Assembly (NCBI GenBank): GCA_026874595.1
Contig: CM049311.1
Span: forward strand, 49,911,676-49,975,675
Direction of reading: 5' to 3'
Length of the DNA stretch: 64,000 nucleotides
From: Sipunculus nudus
Taxonomy: Eukaryota > Annelida > Sipuncula > Golfingiida > Sipunculidae
Numbering within the stretch: position 1 is the first letter of the stretch; every line of letters begins with the position of its first letter. Below, piece after piece: positions 10,773-21,259 of the stretch. Below the pieces are notes generated by a model, which saw only the letters and a program-made list of their open reading frames with translations, searched no databases and had not been told where the DNA came from. The translations under genes were made by a program, and so were the position numbers.

Positions 10773-11335
10773 AAAGTAATAACGAAGTAATAACTATTAC
10801 TTATTTTACTTTTCCTATCCATTTTAACACACTATATGGTCCATCTCCTCATTATAATTATTATTTTGCATTATGTGTTTCAAGACTTTCAATGTCGGTA
10901 ACATGCATTGGTAAAGGAGCACTGACCGTCCATAAATTTTGATGTCCTTGAAAATACTTTTCAGGTCCTTGAAAAGTGCTTGAAAAGTGTTTGAAATTTT
11001 TCTCATGATAAGTGTATGAACCCTGTGTAAGAATGAAAATCTAACCCATAAAATACAAGGGGACCCTATGTGTCACAAAAATGAGGAAACCATAGATATG
11101 GGTGAAACCCTAACCCTTGAAATACAGTTCAGCACTCGTAAAGAGTGCCTGTCCCATATATTTATGGATGAAAACCCTTACCCTAGATTTTAGTGTCCAG
11201 TTACTCTGAAAATATCTTACTGTACTGGATGGTTTCCTTCTGTGGTTGTGCATGTCCCTTTATGTTGTACCCCCACAGACACATCTGCAGCCCCAGGCAC
11301 ACCTTCAGTTGGTGTAGCAGTGAAACTTTTAGAGC

Positions 11336-11743
11336 TCATTGTTGATGTCGAGGGGTCTCCCCGTCGGTGTGCGGGCCAGAAGAGGCAACATCAATGGTGC
11401 ACATGGTGGGTTTCTTCAGTGTAAAAAGTAACTTTCTCCAAGCACCCCTCCTAAGCGGGGGGGGGGGGGGGGGGGGCGGGCGGCAAAGCTGTTCTCCCAG
11501 GGCGGGCAAACCTTCTGTTGTACCCGGATTCAATGGGGATCCTGCTTTGGTGTCATCTGTATCCTGACACCCCTCCTGTGCAGGATGGGGTTGGCTAACT
11601 TGGATTTTCAAAGCAGGTAGACGTACCGCACTGCTGAGAGTCAATGGAGGCTCCCGAACTGGGTTATCAGTTTTAAAGCACCCTGCCTGTGCGGAAGGGG
11701 GGGGGGGGGGGGTCCGTAAGCTGGTTTGCTGAGGCAGGCACAT
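11336..11743 (-). other. Proline-rich open frame across the G-tract minisatellite
   Basis: The minus-strand frame is open for 135 residues because the G tracts become proline runs. Part of it (LNPGTTEGLPALGEQ, FTLKKPTMCT) is matched by the frame at 6794-7108 (LTPGTTGCLLALGEQ, LTLKKPTMCT). The residues between the proline runs repeat because the DNA repeats. I do not regard this as a demonstrated gene. Confidence 0.2.
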
Positions 11744-11790
11744 CTCCAGCGCTGCTAAGAATCAAGGGAGGCTCCTGACTTGAGTATTGC
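11443..11790. repeat. Minisatellite, three units of about 110-125 bases with G tracts
   Basis: Units start near 11443, 11569 and 11680 with the related words CACCCCTCCTAAGCGGGG, CACCCCTCCTGTGCAGGATG and CACCCTGCCTGTGCGGAAGG. Units one and three carry G runs of 20 (11457-11476) and 16 (11697-11712) bases; unit two has only GGGG. Units two and three share a tail with GAATCAAGGGAGGCTCC or GAGTCAATGGAGGCTCC. Confidence 0.75.
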
Positions 11791-11834
11791 TGTTGACCCA
11801 GTAAGGGGCACTGTAACTTGAACTTGGAGTAGAA

Positions 11835-12188
11835 TTACTCCTCTCTGTCTGGGTATAGCTGTTCAAATGCATGCATCCCCACGCGGGGCGGCATAGAAAG
11901 CCTCCGAGTATTCATCTTCACTGACATGAGGAACACGGAGAATATCCTCGGGAGTAGTGTCCGGTGAAGACTTGACAAAAAAGTTCTGTTTTTCTTGTTG
12001 AGGTCCCTATTTTGACTTTCTGTACTGAACCGATGCCACTCGATACTAATGCCGCCATTACGTTCTTCACAAGAAACACTGAAGGGAATTTTGCATACTT
12101 GGACTTCTGACAGTCTAAATCGTGGCTTGCAGGGTTTCTTCTGTGAAAGGAATATTGATGCTTTTCCCGTCCATTTCTCTGACTGCAT
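11835..12188 (-). CDS. Coding-like segment in repeat segment A', unknown product
   Basis: This is the paralogue of the frame at 6207-6647, on the same strand. It is open for about 117 residues and shares LSEVQVCKIPF, ISIEWHRF and YPDREE with its partner. A run of PRVGMHAFEQ replaces a longer stretch in the left copy. No domain is recognised and no splice context is clear. It may be a duplicated exon or repeat-borne open frame. Confidence 0.3.
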   Translation of the reverse strand: MQSEKWTGKASIFLSQKKPCKPRFRLSEVQVCKIPFSVSCEERNGGISIEWHRFSTESQNRDLNKKNRTFLSSLHRTLLPRIFSVFLMSVKMNTRRLSMPPRVGMHAFEQLYPDREE

Positions 12189-12329
12189 TAAGCATCTGCA
12201 ATGAAGAAATCAAAGATCAGGAACTGAACCAGATATGGTATGAACAGGAGATCCGACAACAGAAAAGAAGGGAATCACGAGTCCAGCCTGGGGCTTGAAT
12301 ATGGGATATTATAACAAAAAACCATGTGG

Positions 12330-13490
12330 ATAATTGTCGTTTCTGCCACAATACAGTGGAACCTGGAATATTTTAGTGAATTTGGGAGAATGATACGAAT
12401 GAGCCAGCCAGGCATTTTTCAAAGGGTACACTACAAGAACCTATGGCATAACATCATCAATGTTTCAACGTGATCTCATATCACCATCATATATCAACAG
12501 AAATCTTATTTCCTTTCAGAAGCATGAAAACATCGAGGTTACGTTTGGGTCCTTAATATATATGTCAGAAAGCAATTGTCAGGACACAGATCTACGGAAA
12601 TTCGATGCTCTGCTGTAGCATTTGTTTCAAGAGCTAAAAGGTAGTGCACTCGCCATTAGGCGATAATGAATTAGTGATATATGAATGCCAGATAATATCA
12701 TATATGTGCACGTTCAGGACTCTATCAAAGGTGCGGGTGCCTCACAGGGTCAAGTTATGGTAAAATCTATCTGTATTTCAAAATTAGTGAACAATGTGTT
12801 GAATTACCCACATGTAAAATATGTTATGAGAGGGAAATAATACAAACTCTTGTGTAATGATAGCCATGTTACTTTTTAACTGATAAAATACTGGAGAAAA
12901 GTACATCTGGAAATGATCATGATCACAATCGATAAGTATTATTATACACTGTAGTATGTAAAAAACATTGAGTCATGCAATAGAGTGAAAAGATGAGGGT
13001 CCTAAAGGGAAAGCAAGGTAAATATTTGTTCCAGAAAAATGTGTAAATGTAATAAATAAATATTAAAACAGTTGACAGTTATAGCAAATGCGTGACATTA
13101 TATTCCAGGAGAGTTTGAGCTATAACTAACTTGACAAAATGTCACTCGCCTTGGCATTAATGGCTCTCTGACCCCGGCAGTGCATTACGATGTTAAGGGC
13201 CTGCTCAGTCCGTGGCAATTGAATATGTGCAGCGAGACTGCTGTCCATCCCTAGTTAGTTTTGGGGTAAGGTATTTCTCCAGGAAATGGGAAAAAGGAAG
13301 ATGAAACCTAACATGTTTAATCAAGCTGCAATGTTTGACCATTAGCATGTACAGTAGGTGTGTTGGAAAAACACCACATTTTGAAAGTAGATGTCACTGA
13401 TCTGTTTGGATGAGGTCAGAGTTCGATTGTAAAGTATAGCCGATTGGCCCGGGGAAGGTACAAATGGTGGAAGAAAACTAACAGTAGGTT
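12330..13490. other. Spacer, no recognisable feature
   Basis: No tandem repeat, transposon end or coding frame of note was found in this stretch. Confidence 0.45.
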
Positions 13491-13493
13491 TCT

Positions 13494-13591
13494 ATACTAG
13501 CGACAGCTTGTCACCCCAAACGTCGATTTTAGATGAACTGGAGACGATGGGGTGACAGTACAAGCTATTGGGTTCGAATCAATTCTAGTAT
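13494..13591. other. 98-base three-stem hairpin
   Basis: Three nested perfect stems can be drawn: ATACTAG (13494-13500) with CTAGTAT (13585-13591); AGCTTG (13505-13510) with CAAGCT (13561-13566); and TCACCCC (13511-13517) with GGGGTGA (13549-13555). CGTC (13521-13524) can pair with GACG (13543-13546) further in. A box-B-like word GGTTCGAATC lies at 13571-13580. It does not fold as a canonical tRNA. It may be a structured RNA, a MITE core or a decayed SINE. Confidence 0.5.
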
Positions 13592-13839
13592 GTGCAGATG
13601 TGCACGCCATTTCTGACACTACTTTTTCATTTTCATCTACTTCTCGAACTGCCATTTTCCTGAGTTAAGACAAAAAATAACGTTATTATGTTGGGGAAAA
13701 TAATAATTATTACATCCACGGTTTACTTACGTGTATTCGTGCAGCAGTTTTTAATACCGAGGCTGGTTTTACTCGAAAAACTCGTCTCCACGTCTGTCAG
13801 CGGGAGAATCATAACTTCCGGTAGGGGATTTCCAAACGG

Positions 13840-14095
13840 CTATGTGTAAAACTCGGAAGTCCGAAGTCGGAAGCAAGGATTTTTTAAATAAAGCAATGTT
13901 CGAAGCATAATTAAAATGATACTACATCAATAGAAAGTACCATTTTATTTTTATTGATAGAATAAGGTCTTTTCTATCATTATGTAAAAAATCAAAGTTA
14001 TCCATCTGAAGTTATAGACTATTTCTTGCTCGGTAATGCCCGGTTATGGTCCAAATAACATGTGTAAAACTAGCCAGTAATGGCTAATGCACTGG
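13840..14095. repeat. Left arm of a widely spaced inverted repeat
   Basis: This arm matches the reverse complement of about 17130-17440. Shared landmarks in order are GGAAGTCSGAAGC-like words, GATAGAATAAG followed by TCTTT, TATCATTNTGTAAA, AGTTATCCAT, and GTGTAAAACT or GTGTATAACT. Identity is moderate. The arms may be long terminal inverted repeats of an element of about 3.6 kb, or two separate copies in opposite orientation. Confidence 0.6.
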
Positions 14096-14579
14096 TCATC
14101 ATGTCGTCAGCAAACGTGTCAAGCATTTTCGGTTTCTTCAATATCACATATTTATGATAAACTCTGTTTTGTAACATTAATTATGCTGTTTTTTATAATA
14201 TATTATATTGATATTTTATTTCATGTTGTAAAACAAGATTATATAATTACTCATCAATATTTTCGCTATTACCGTATTTTTTGTTTGTGGAAACATGAAA
14301 AAAAAAATAAAGATTTGTTAATATTTTAAAAATTACCCTGATAATATCATAGAGAGTTAAACAGATAATTTGACAGAACCACAAAACGTCCAGTAAATGT
14401 TTTAACACGGGTGTTTCGAACAAAATAATTTATCTATCATGTATCAATTGAAAAACCTTTTCCTCTTCCATTGACCAAAAAATTTAATCATGATTATGAA
14501 TCTCTTAAACTCTTATCTATTATGTAATACTGTTTATGCCAAATTATATTTTACATTTCATGGTCAGGTTGCACACATT

Positions 14580-14595
14580 TATATATATATGTATG

Positions 14596-14634
<39 letters not shown>
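14580..14634. repeat. (TA)n microsatellite with GTAT interruption
   Basis: TA run broken once by GTATGTATGT. Confidence 0.9.
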
Positions 14635-14637
<3 letters not shown>

Positions 14638-16923
14638 TCACATTGCAATGTGATATTTTCCCCTATATATATACCTGCTGTAAATGGAACCTGTTTCAAT
14701 TCATGTTTTGAAATTTTGCCAAAATAGCATAATATACATGATGCTTTACAAAAATTTGTTTGCTACTGATTTCATCAGACGTATCCTGCAAAATTAAAAA
14801 TAACCACAAGCATTAACAATACCTTGACAGAAAAAAATACACAATGCATGTGTAAATAGATATGATCCCGATTGTAACATTTTACCATCATATAAAAAAC
14901 AATAGTTTCTGTTTTTGCAGAACGATTCAATATATAATCGATATTTTTTATGCAGTTAGGCACAATATTCATCAAATTAATGTTCTGAAAATTTGCAAAA
15001 CCACAGGACACAAACATTTATATACTTTATATATATATATATATTTGTAAAATACGTCAACTAAAAAATCAATAAAACAACAAACAAAACATTTTGCATA
15101 GCCAAAAAAAGTTCATTAAATGTTTAAAAATAAATTGTTACAGAGCAAATGTTATAGATATAAAAAAATCTGTTTATTTGTAGAACCTGATACCAGCAAC
15201 TATTAAGTCCGGAGAGAAGGGGGTCCGAAAGCGCACGGTACTTCTGTATCGAGAATTCCGATTATAGTCCGGTTAATTTTGTTTCTGAGCATAAAAATGT
15301 GAATCAAATAAAAATAGTGAGTATACACGGAATATTCAGATGCATATATTTTTATATAAAGATAAAAAATTTCTATACAGCAGAAGTAGAATGGGAATAA
15401 TTAATATTTGTAATTGAAATATTTATCTTAGCGGTAAATATCTAACTTGATTTATCAATCCGGTTTGGTTCCATTATTGCATGGTGTCATCATTTTTATG
15501 TGGAATTTAAAGGAATGAATCATAAAGATGAGCAACAGGTTCAATAAAAATGCCTATATCCCGTAGCATCTTTAAGACACCAGGTCACCTCTAGACAGAC
15601 TTTTACTTGAAGCCCCAGATGTCTTACGTGTCGATAAAGATTCTATATGGTTATTTATTAAAGATTTTACATTCAAAATTGTAATTTCTGATCGAGATCC
15701 TTGTAATCGTATACAGTTATCCGAAGTTGAAGGGAGCACATTCTGTTTACATGCCCTTATCATGCACATATTATAACGTATGAGAGTGAAATCAGTTGCA
15801 AATATACTTTAAAATATTATTAAATATCCATTTATTTGGAGTTGAAATGTGATGTTGAAACATCAGGAGTGAATTTTAATATATAAATATCAAGATTGAA
15901 AAAGTTTGAAAGAAAGAGTTAAAACTTGAAAAAGAATTGATTTTAGTTTTAAAAAAAAATTATTTGCTTAAATATACAAATCGATAAGATTTTATAATCA
16001 CACATGTATTAGTATGTTATATATTACCTGGACTGTTGTATCCCTTTTCTAAGATATATTTTAACTTTTTTTTTAAATATCGTAGAACTCTGACATATTG
16101 AAGGACATTTCGTTTTGTATTTGATACATGTATGTTTTTTCTAGCGATGACCTACTGGGATATATTGAATTTTTATATTTGTTCAACGTATGGAAAATAT
16201 ATTACTGTTTTTATTTTGAATGACATCGTAATTTATAACTGTATTTTTAATGCCATATTAGGGTTTATTATACCATATTTATTATTCAGTGGTGCATCCA
16301 TAGAGGGCGCAAGCATAACACCGAGGAATCCCCATCCCCCCCCCCCCCATCGCAGTACCGTGTGAGTCATACACGGTCTCCCCACAGAGCTCAGCTCGGG
16401 TTGGGATCGACCGTGAAAAATCTCACGGCTCCTCGGCTGATACTCAGACTCGCGCACTGTGCTGTCCGAGTCTGCATGTGCGCTCTCAGATCACAAAATT
16501 CGGTAAAATGCAAAGATTGTCATAAGACTTTAACATATCAATTATTTTACAACGATTACTACATTTAAATACTAGTAGTGACATTTTGCAAGTTATAAAT
16601 GTATAGACGCGCATTTCATCATTGACATTAACATTTGAATATTTGGACTTTCCAATTTATACCGTAATGTTATAGAAATATAAATATTAAAGCCAAACAA
16701 CCTGAAGTTTGAATACATTGTTCCAATACATGTAGGAGTATAGTTGCGGAACAGAAAATCTTCATAATCTTTCGTTTAAGGTGCCTCAAAATGTCCTCTT
16801 TACATTGCATATTTTAAAAATTTATCCCTTCCCATACCATCCCCATGTTAATATAAATAATTTTCACAAAACATAGCTCTAGATAGGGTGAAATATATTA
16901 AGTGAAAATACCATCACATATAT

Positions 16924-16926
<3 letters not shown>

Positions 16927-16963
<37 letters not shown>

Positions 16964-16967
16964 TATT
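16927..16967. repeat. (TA)n microsatellite
   Basis: TA run with one AATA slip near its right end. Confidence 0.9.
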
Positions 16968-17129
16968 TATATTAAATTTACAAATAAAAAAATTAAGAAC
17001 TTATAGTTTTTCCGATTATGTATCATGTTTTGTGTTATTCACGCATTTAAAGCAGAATCATGCATAAGCAATTTTAATATATGCATGCAACTATAATTAT
17101 AATGAAACTGCATTTGGGCTGTGGCTCTT

Positions 17130-17440
17130 AACTGACCACAAGTTAACCAGTGCGTCTCTGTGCTGTGACTTCCGAGTTATACACATTGGATAACATCCCA
17201 GCACTTCTGACTGACTTCCGAGATTGCTTCCGAGCACAAAATCGTCCATAACGTTCAGATTGAAGAATGGATAACTATCATTCTTTACAGAATGATAATA
17301 AAGATCTTATTCTATCGGGGAAAAAACAAAACGGTATTGAAGCGTTAGCATTTTGTATATGCTTTAAACTGCATTATTTATAAAACGATTCCTTGGTTTC
17401 CGGCGTCCGGCTTCCGACTTCCAAGTTTTCATATACGACC
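17130..17440. repeat. Right arm of the widely spaced inverted repeat
   Basis: Reverse-complement partner of 13840-14095. On the plus strand it reads GGATAACTATCA, then TTATTCTATCG, then GGCTTCCGACTTCCAAG, the mirror of the left arm landmarks. No clean target duplication could be fixed beside the arms. Confidence 0.6.
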
Positions 17441-17449
17441 GCGCCATGA

Positions 17450-18390
17450 CACCTTCACTTTTGAATGCGAAGTACCGCTTCACGTGAATCGGTGCCACAG
17501 TGATGAAAGAAGGTAATAAATGTAATTATTTTCTTCGATATTAAGCACATATAATACGACTATATAAGCCTGTGATGCCAAATAATACCAGACAGTAAAT
17601 ATTTTGATCCGACCCTTAGAATGGGCGTTCTGTTGTGACTGCCATCATGACTCCAGGCCCTATCAGTTTATTTCAGAAGGCCTGGATGTCATGTTGTCAT
17701 GGCTATTTCTATACTAGCCCGACTGATGAAGTGTGTGCAACATAAAACCAGTACAGGAAGGCCTGATTCTTGACCAATCTTAAGTACGCTCGTTACACAG
17801 CACTTTACCTATAGGCCTACTACCTATATATTAAGCGCTGTTTGTTTTGACCTCGTATCCTGAATCGCTACACCAGAGGGGAGCACTGTATTTTGCTCCA
17901 ATCAGATGAGACCCTGTGCTGGAAGACAAAACGGTTTTCCAGCCAAGCGAGGAAATACACGGAGCCAGTGTTGGTCATCACGCCGTGAGTGACAGCTCAC
18001 CGCCCCGGCAACCATTTGAACAGGCCATGTGCAGGCTCAGAGAGAATGGCCCCTCACGTGGTTTTCACAGGTCCTTGTGTACATAGGATACGGCTGGGCA
18101 TCCTGTCGAAAAGAAGCAATATAGGCTCCGTGCACACCTCGCTGGCTGGTTTCAGTTTTGTAGACAACGAATACGTGGCAATGCTAACATGGTTGTAATG
18201 TCATAATCGAATCGGTAAATGATGCGAGAACGCATAGGGATTTAAAAAATGAGACTTTACTAGGTGTAAGCATAAAACTGTCTTCAAGAATGGCGCTTGA
18301 GGCGCAGCCATGATGCCTGTCGAGTGTTTGTTAACTGGCATTTAGTTGGCTGCTAGTTACATCAACAGTTTCTCAGCAGACAGACTACCC
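17450..18390. other. Spacer, mixed composition, no recognisable feature
   Basis: Less AT-rich than its surroundings. I looked on the minus strand for the C-terminal hAT dimerisation region that should follow the transposase relic and did not find it. Confidence 0.45.
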
Positions 18391-18399
18391 ACTGGTGTC

Positions 18400-19230
18400 T
18401 GAGTGCATCATAAACGGTCAAAGCAGGCACAGAGAAAATCAGTAGCTTCTTTAGAAGCGCAAGATTTCGCTGTCTCGGGAGCGTGGAGATCCAAGTCAAC
18501 TATGCAGTGGGCGCAGACACCTAGGAATGATTTCATCTGTCTGCTACTCCATATATCGATGATGAGTGTGACAGCACTGGCGGAGTTGAGAAGCTATATC
18601 ACCTTTTTTGAGTGTTTATTGTGGCGGTCAGAAAGAAGACGTCTAGTAAGAGTCTTTCTGGTTGGTGGGAAATAGCTAGGCAGAGCAATCTGTATAGTAT
18701 GGCAAAACTCGTGCGATTCCAGCAGTGCGTGTGGGATCTAAGGGTTGTGGGTGACGATATCAGGTATGGATTCGTAAATCTTGAGACGATCATTAGGACC
18801 CATATTCTTGGTATTCCTTGGGGAAGCATTGAAATGACTGAACATGGTAGATGGACACTTTGTTGGGGTTTAACAAGTTGATGTCTCCACTGGGTACGGA
18901 AAGAGGTTGACTGTTGGGTGCACTCTCTGAAAATATAACTAGTCATAGGGTTATACTTTTTGATGACAAAATGCTATTATAATGGATGAAATATTTACTC
19001 ATGTTGTTTATTTTACATGTAACCAATGCATTTCTTATCGTTTACGCATACCAATTTTAATTAGAAGTGTTCATTATATACTGAGAGAGAAGAGACTTGT
19101 TTCAGATGTTTTTCTTAAGTTTGAGGCTGTGTTCGCAGAAGCAGTCTTAACTTGCTTTTGGCAGTGGTTGCACTTTGCGTGAGATGTTCCGTCAGAGGCT
19201 GTGGCAGCTTGGTGAAGTAATCCCAAACGA
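18400..19230 (-). pseudogene. hAT transposase relic with BED zinc finger (ZBED type)
   Basis: Reading down the minus strand, a BED finger comes first (19230-19085): LVWDYFTKLPQ in one frame, then ASDGTSHAKCNHCQKQVKTA and SANTASNL in the next, giving the aromatic W/F pair, C-x2-C and NTxxL of BED fingers; the final His sits in a shifted frame (KHLK). The catalytic-domain start follows (18740-18400): IALPSYFPPTRKTLTRRLLS, then LLNSASAVTLIIDIWSSR and QMKSFLGVCAHCIVDLDL. IDIWSS plus MxSFLGVxAHxI is the first catalytic aspartate region of hAT/ZBED transposases. A stop interrupts it near 18597, a frameshift lies in the finger, and the C-terminal half is not seen. Confidence 0.75.
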
Positions 19231-19749
19231 GTGAACGGGTGTGATCTTGAGAAGCTATATCCGTATCGACTGAGTAACAGGTGACAAATGCTAACACTCA
19301 TATGTACACACCTAACTTTAATGATCCCGATTTGAACAAACAAACTATTCAAACAACTCATCTGCCAAAGAACATGATTGGTTAGGAACTGCTCAGTTGT
19401 ATGCCAAGTGTCACAAACTTGTTTGAAGCAGGTTATCAAAGCCATGCAGAATGCAAACTGTCAATTACTCACAGAGGAGTAAATCATATCAGACAAAGGC
19501 GTAACTAATAACTTAAGTGAAATACTCAGTGAAACCATACAATGTACAGCTATTTCCACTTTATTAGATGTAATTTCTTAACCTTTTCATTTGTTTAAAC
19601 CAGTTCATTACAATTTTACAGATTATTTATTTCATATATGTTTGTATGTAAGTATGTTTCAATGTATGAAGGTATGTTTGCATGTTTTTTTTTATGGAGG
19701 GATGTATTATTTTTGTGTAAATATAATTTTATTATAATATGTTCATATA

Positions 19750-19895
19750 CTTAAGTCCTCATAAAAGTACTCGTTTTTTATGAGTACTTTTATAGTACTC
19801 CAGTACTAGTACGAATACTTAGTTCATTTTGAAGAAAGTACTCGAGTACGAGTACCCAGTACTCTAAAAATTACTCATGAGTATGAGTACTTTTG
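19750..19895. repeat. Cluster of GAGTAC/GTACTC palindromic words
   Basis: AGTACT, GTACTC, GAGTAC and CTAGTAC-like words occur about ten times in both orientations, including AGTACTCGAGTACGAGTACC. Such clusters are typical of subterminal transposase-binding repeats of hAT elements. It lies about 500 bases upstream of the hAT transposase relic, on the side where that element's 5' end would be. The link is inferred. Confidence 0.6.
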
Positions 19896-20179
19896 GACCA
19901 TTCTCTGCTCGATATACTGACTTAGGATGAACGTAAGCCAGCTTTCCTGCGTAATATGATTTTCAAGTCTGCCCAGACCTAAGAGGGTGTTTCCAACTTT
20001 CCGAAATATTCCTGATTAAGTTACTTCACCTAGAATTTCTTTTATTTTTTTTTCTTCAATGTGATATATACACAGTATTTTTCCACATTTTTCTTAACTA
20101 TATTAGAGGCTATTTAATGTTTTGCTTACAGCTTTATTAAAATAGAGCCAAATCTTTTATTAGTATTTCCTTCTTCAGT

Positions 20180-20480
20180 TCATCTCAGAGAGAGATGCAT
20201 TGTCATCATCTTCGTCTTAAGCCTCTAAAATGTCCATCTGAGCAACTGGTTCAGAATCATCAACAGTGTTATTGTTCTGGGTTGCTACAACATGAACAGC
20301 TGCAGCTAAGATTCAGTAGACTGATAACAGCTGTCTTGCAATGAATTCTGATTCAGTTTATCTGTTTTCTGGAAAGATGGGAGGAAAAAGATGATTTTCC
20401 CAAGTGCCTTATGAACTCTGAAAAGGAGTTGCTCTTCTGCTGACATAAAGGATGTATCCATTTTAAATACAAATTTTTGT
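20180..20480 (-). pseudogene. Coding-like remnant with acidic tail
   Basis: On the minus strand from about 20465 the frame reads MDTSFMSAEEQLLFRVHKAL followed by about 30 residues and a stop. Lower down a frame reads NNTVDDSEPVAQMDILEA, a stop, then DEDDDNASLSEMN and a stop. The acidic end looks like the C-terminus of a protein. It may belong to the nearby hAT element or to an unrelated one. No domain is identified. Confidence 0.3.
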
Positions 20481-20489
20481 TTGCTATCT

Positions 20490-21255
20490 TATCAAACAAG
20501 ATTTCTTATTATTTTTACGACAATTACGATACAAATGGGTTTAAAGCCCAGGTAGCCTTGAAAACATCGTAAACATTTTTTTAACCCCATTGGAATGGTG
20601 GTTGGTGTATTTATGTGATATTTATTGTAAGCGATGCATGAAAACTAGTATTATAATTGTACACTTTAAATATTAAAACGTATTATGCATGTAAAATATA
20701 GCTAAATAAAACATATTTATTTGAAGTAATACTTCAGGGTAAAGAGAATTTATAAATTAAAAGTTGTATAAACCCATACTGTGTGTAGCATATACAGGCC
20801 GCTTCAAATGTTAGTTTATGTAACGAATATGTCTGTCCTGAAATTCTAAGAATTTATTAAAAACTGTGCCAATTGGACTGGTGTATAAATACACAAATTT
20901 TAATTAGAGTTACCCAAATGAAAAGCGTTCAAATTTCCCGCAGAGAAGCTCGTTGAGGATGTGACTGGCTGTAGCAATGCTGAAAATGTGAGCGAGGGTA
21001 CCCGGATGCTCACCACAAAACTGACGCGTCGCGTTGGCTTTGCGCAAGAATGATCCGGTAAGCCTTCAGCAGACACTGGCTTATACAGTGGATCCCCTGT
21101 AACAGGCTCCTGTTTACATTGCTCTCTGGTAAATACGGTGACACTTATTTTCTTCAGCAATTTAACTATATCATTTAGGGTGATTGATTAGAGTGTTATA
21201 AAGGGCTTAACGGACAACCTTGCTTTGTACACCTAGATAAATCAAAGAAAGAAGA
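20490..21255. other. Spacer, no recognisable feature
   Basis: AT-rich. A minus-strand frame at 20900-21160 (86 residues) resembles nothing I know. Confidence 0.4.
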
Positions 21256-21259
21256 AATA

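Larger units (their letters stand above)
8240..11025. mobile_element. Non-autonomous TIR DNA transposon with 5-bp target duplication
   Basis: The left end CAGGGTTCGTACGCAC and the reverse complement of the right end CAGGGTTCATACACTT form imperfect terminal inverted repeats. Both are followed inward by repeats of CTTGAAAAGTGCTTGAA that lie in direct, not inverted, orientation (8262-8345 and 10948-10996). TGTAA is present at 8235-8239 and again at 11026-11030. The sister array unit at 6124-6140 reads GTCACATGTAAGATTGA with a single TGTAA and no insert, an internal empty site that supports the boundaries. No transposase ORF is visible in the 2786 bases; 884 of them are a later nested insertion. 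The CAGGG ends are hAT-like, but 8-bp duplications are usual there, so the superfamily is uncertain. Confidence 0.85.
11026..12325. repeat. Right copy of the large tandem unit (P-B-V-A)
   Basis: This copy keeps the fuller order: P (to about 11100), B (11135-11540), a G-rich minisatellite V (11443-11790) and A (11795-12325). Comparison with 6115-7082 shows many substitutions and small indels, so the duplication is not recent. P is split from its first bases by the transposon that ends at 11025. Confidence 0.85.
14096..17129. other. Segment between the inverted arms; microsatellites, no gene seen
   Basis: Strongly AT-rich. It holds (TA)n runs at 14580-14634 (with a GTATGTAT interruption), about 15025-15044 and 16927-16967, and a 13-base C run at 16336-16348. 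The part at 16290-16490 is less AT-rich and has small palindromes such as GACTCG paired with CGAGTC (16449 and 16467). No frame longer than 80 codons looks like protein. Confidence 0.5.

Noticed and set aside
11336-11743. Proline-rich secreted or structural protein gene
   Set aside because: The open frame is created by G tracts of a minisatellite; internal repetition follows the DNA repeat rather than a protein repeat.
13494-13591. tRNA gene (box-B-like GGTTCGAATC and a 7-bp acceptor-like stem)
   Set aside because: The T stem does not pair around the loop in the canonical register and the internal long stem is incompatible with a cloverleaf.
17700-17760. Hammerhead ribozyme (CTGATGA near 17719; also TCATCAG near 14772)
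   Set aside because: The second core box GAAAC and the required stem arrangement are missing in each case.
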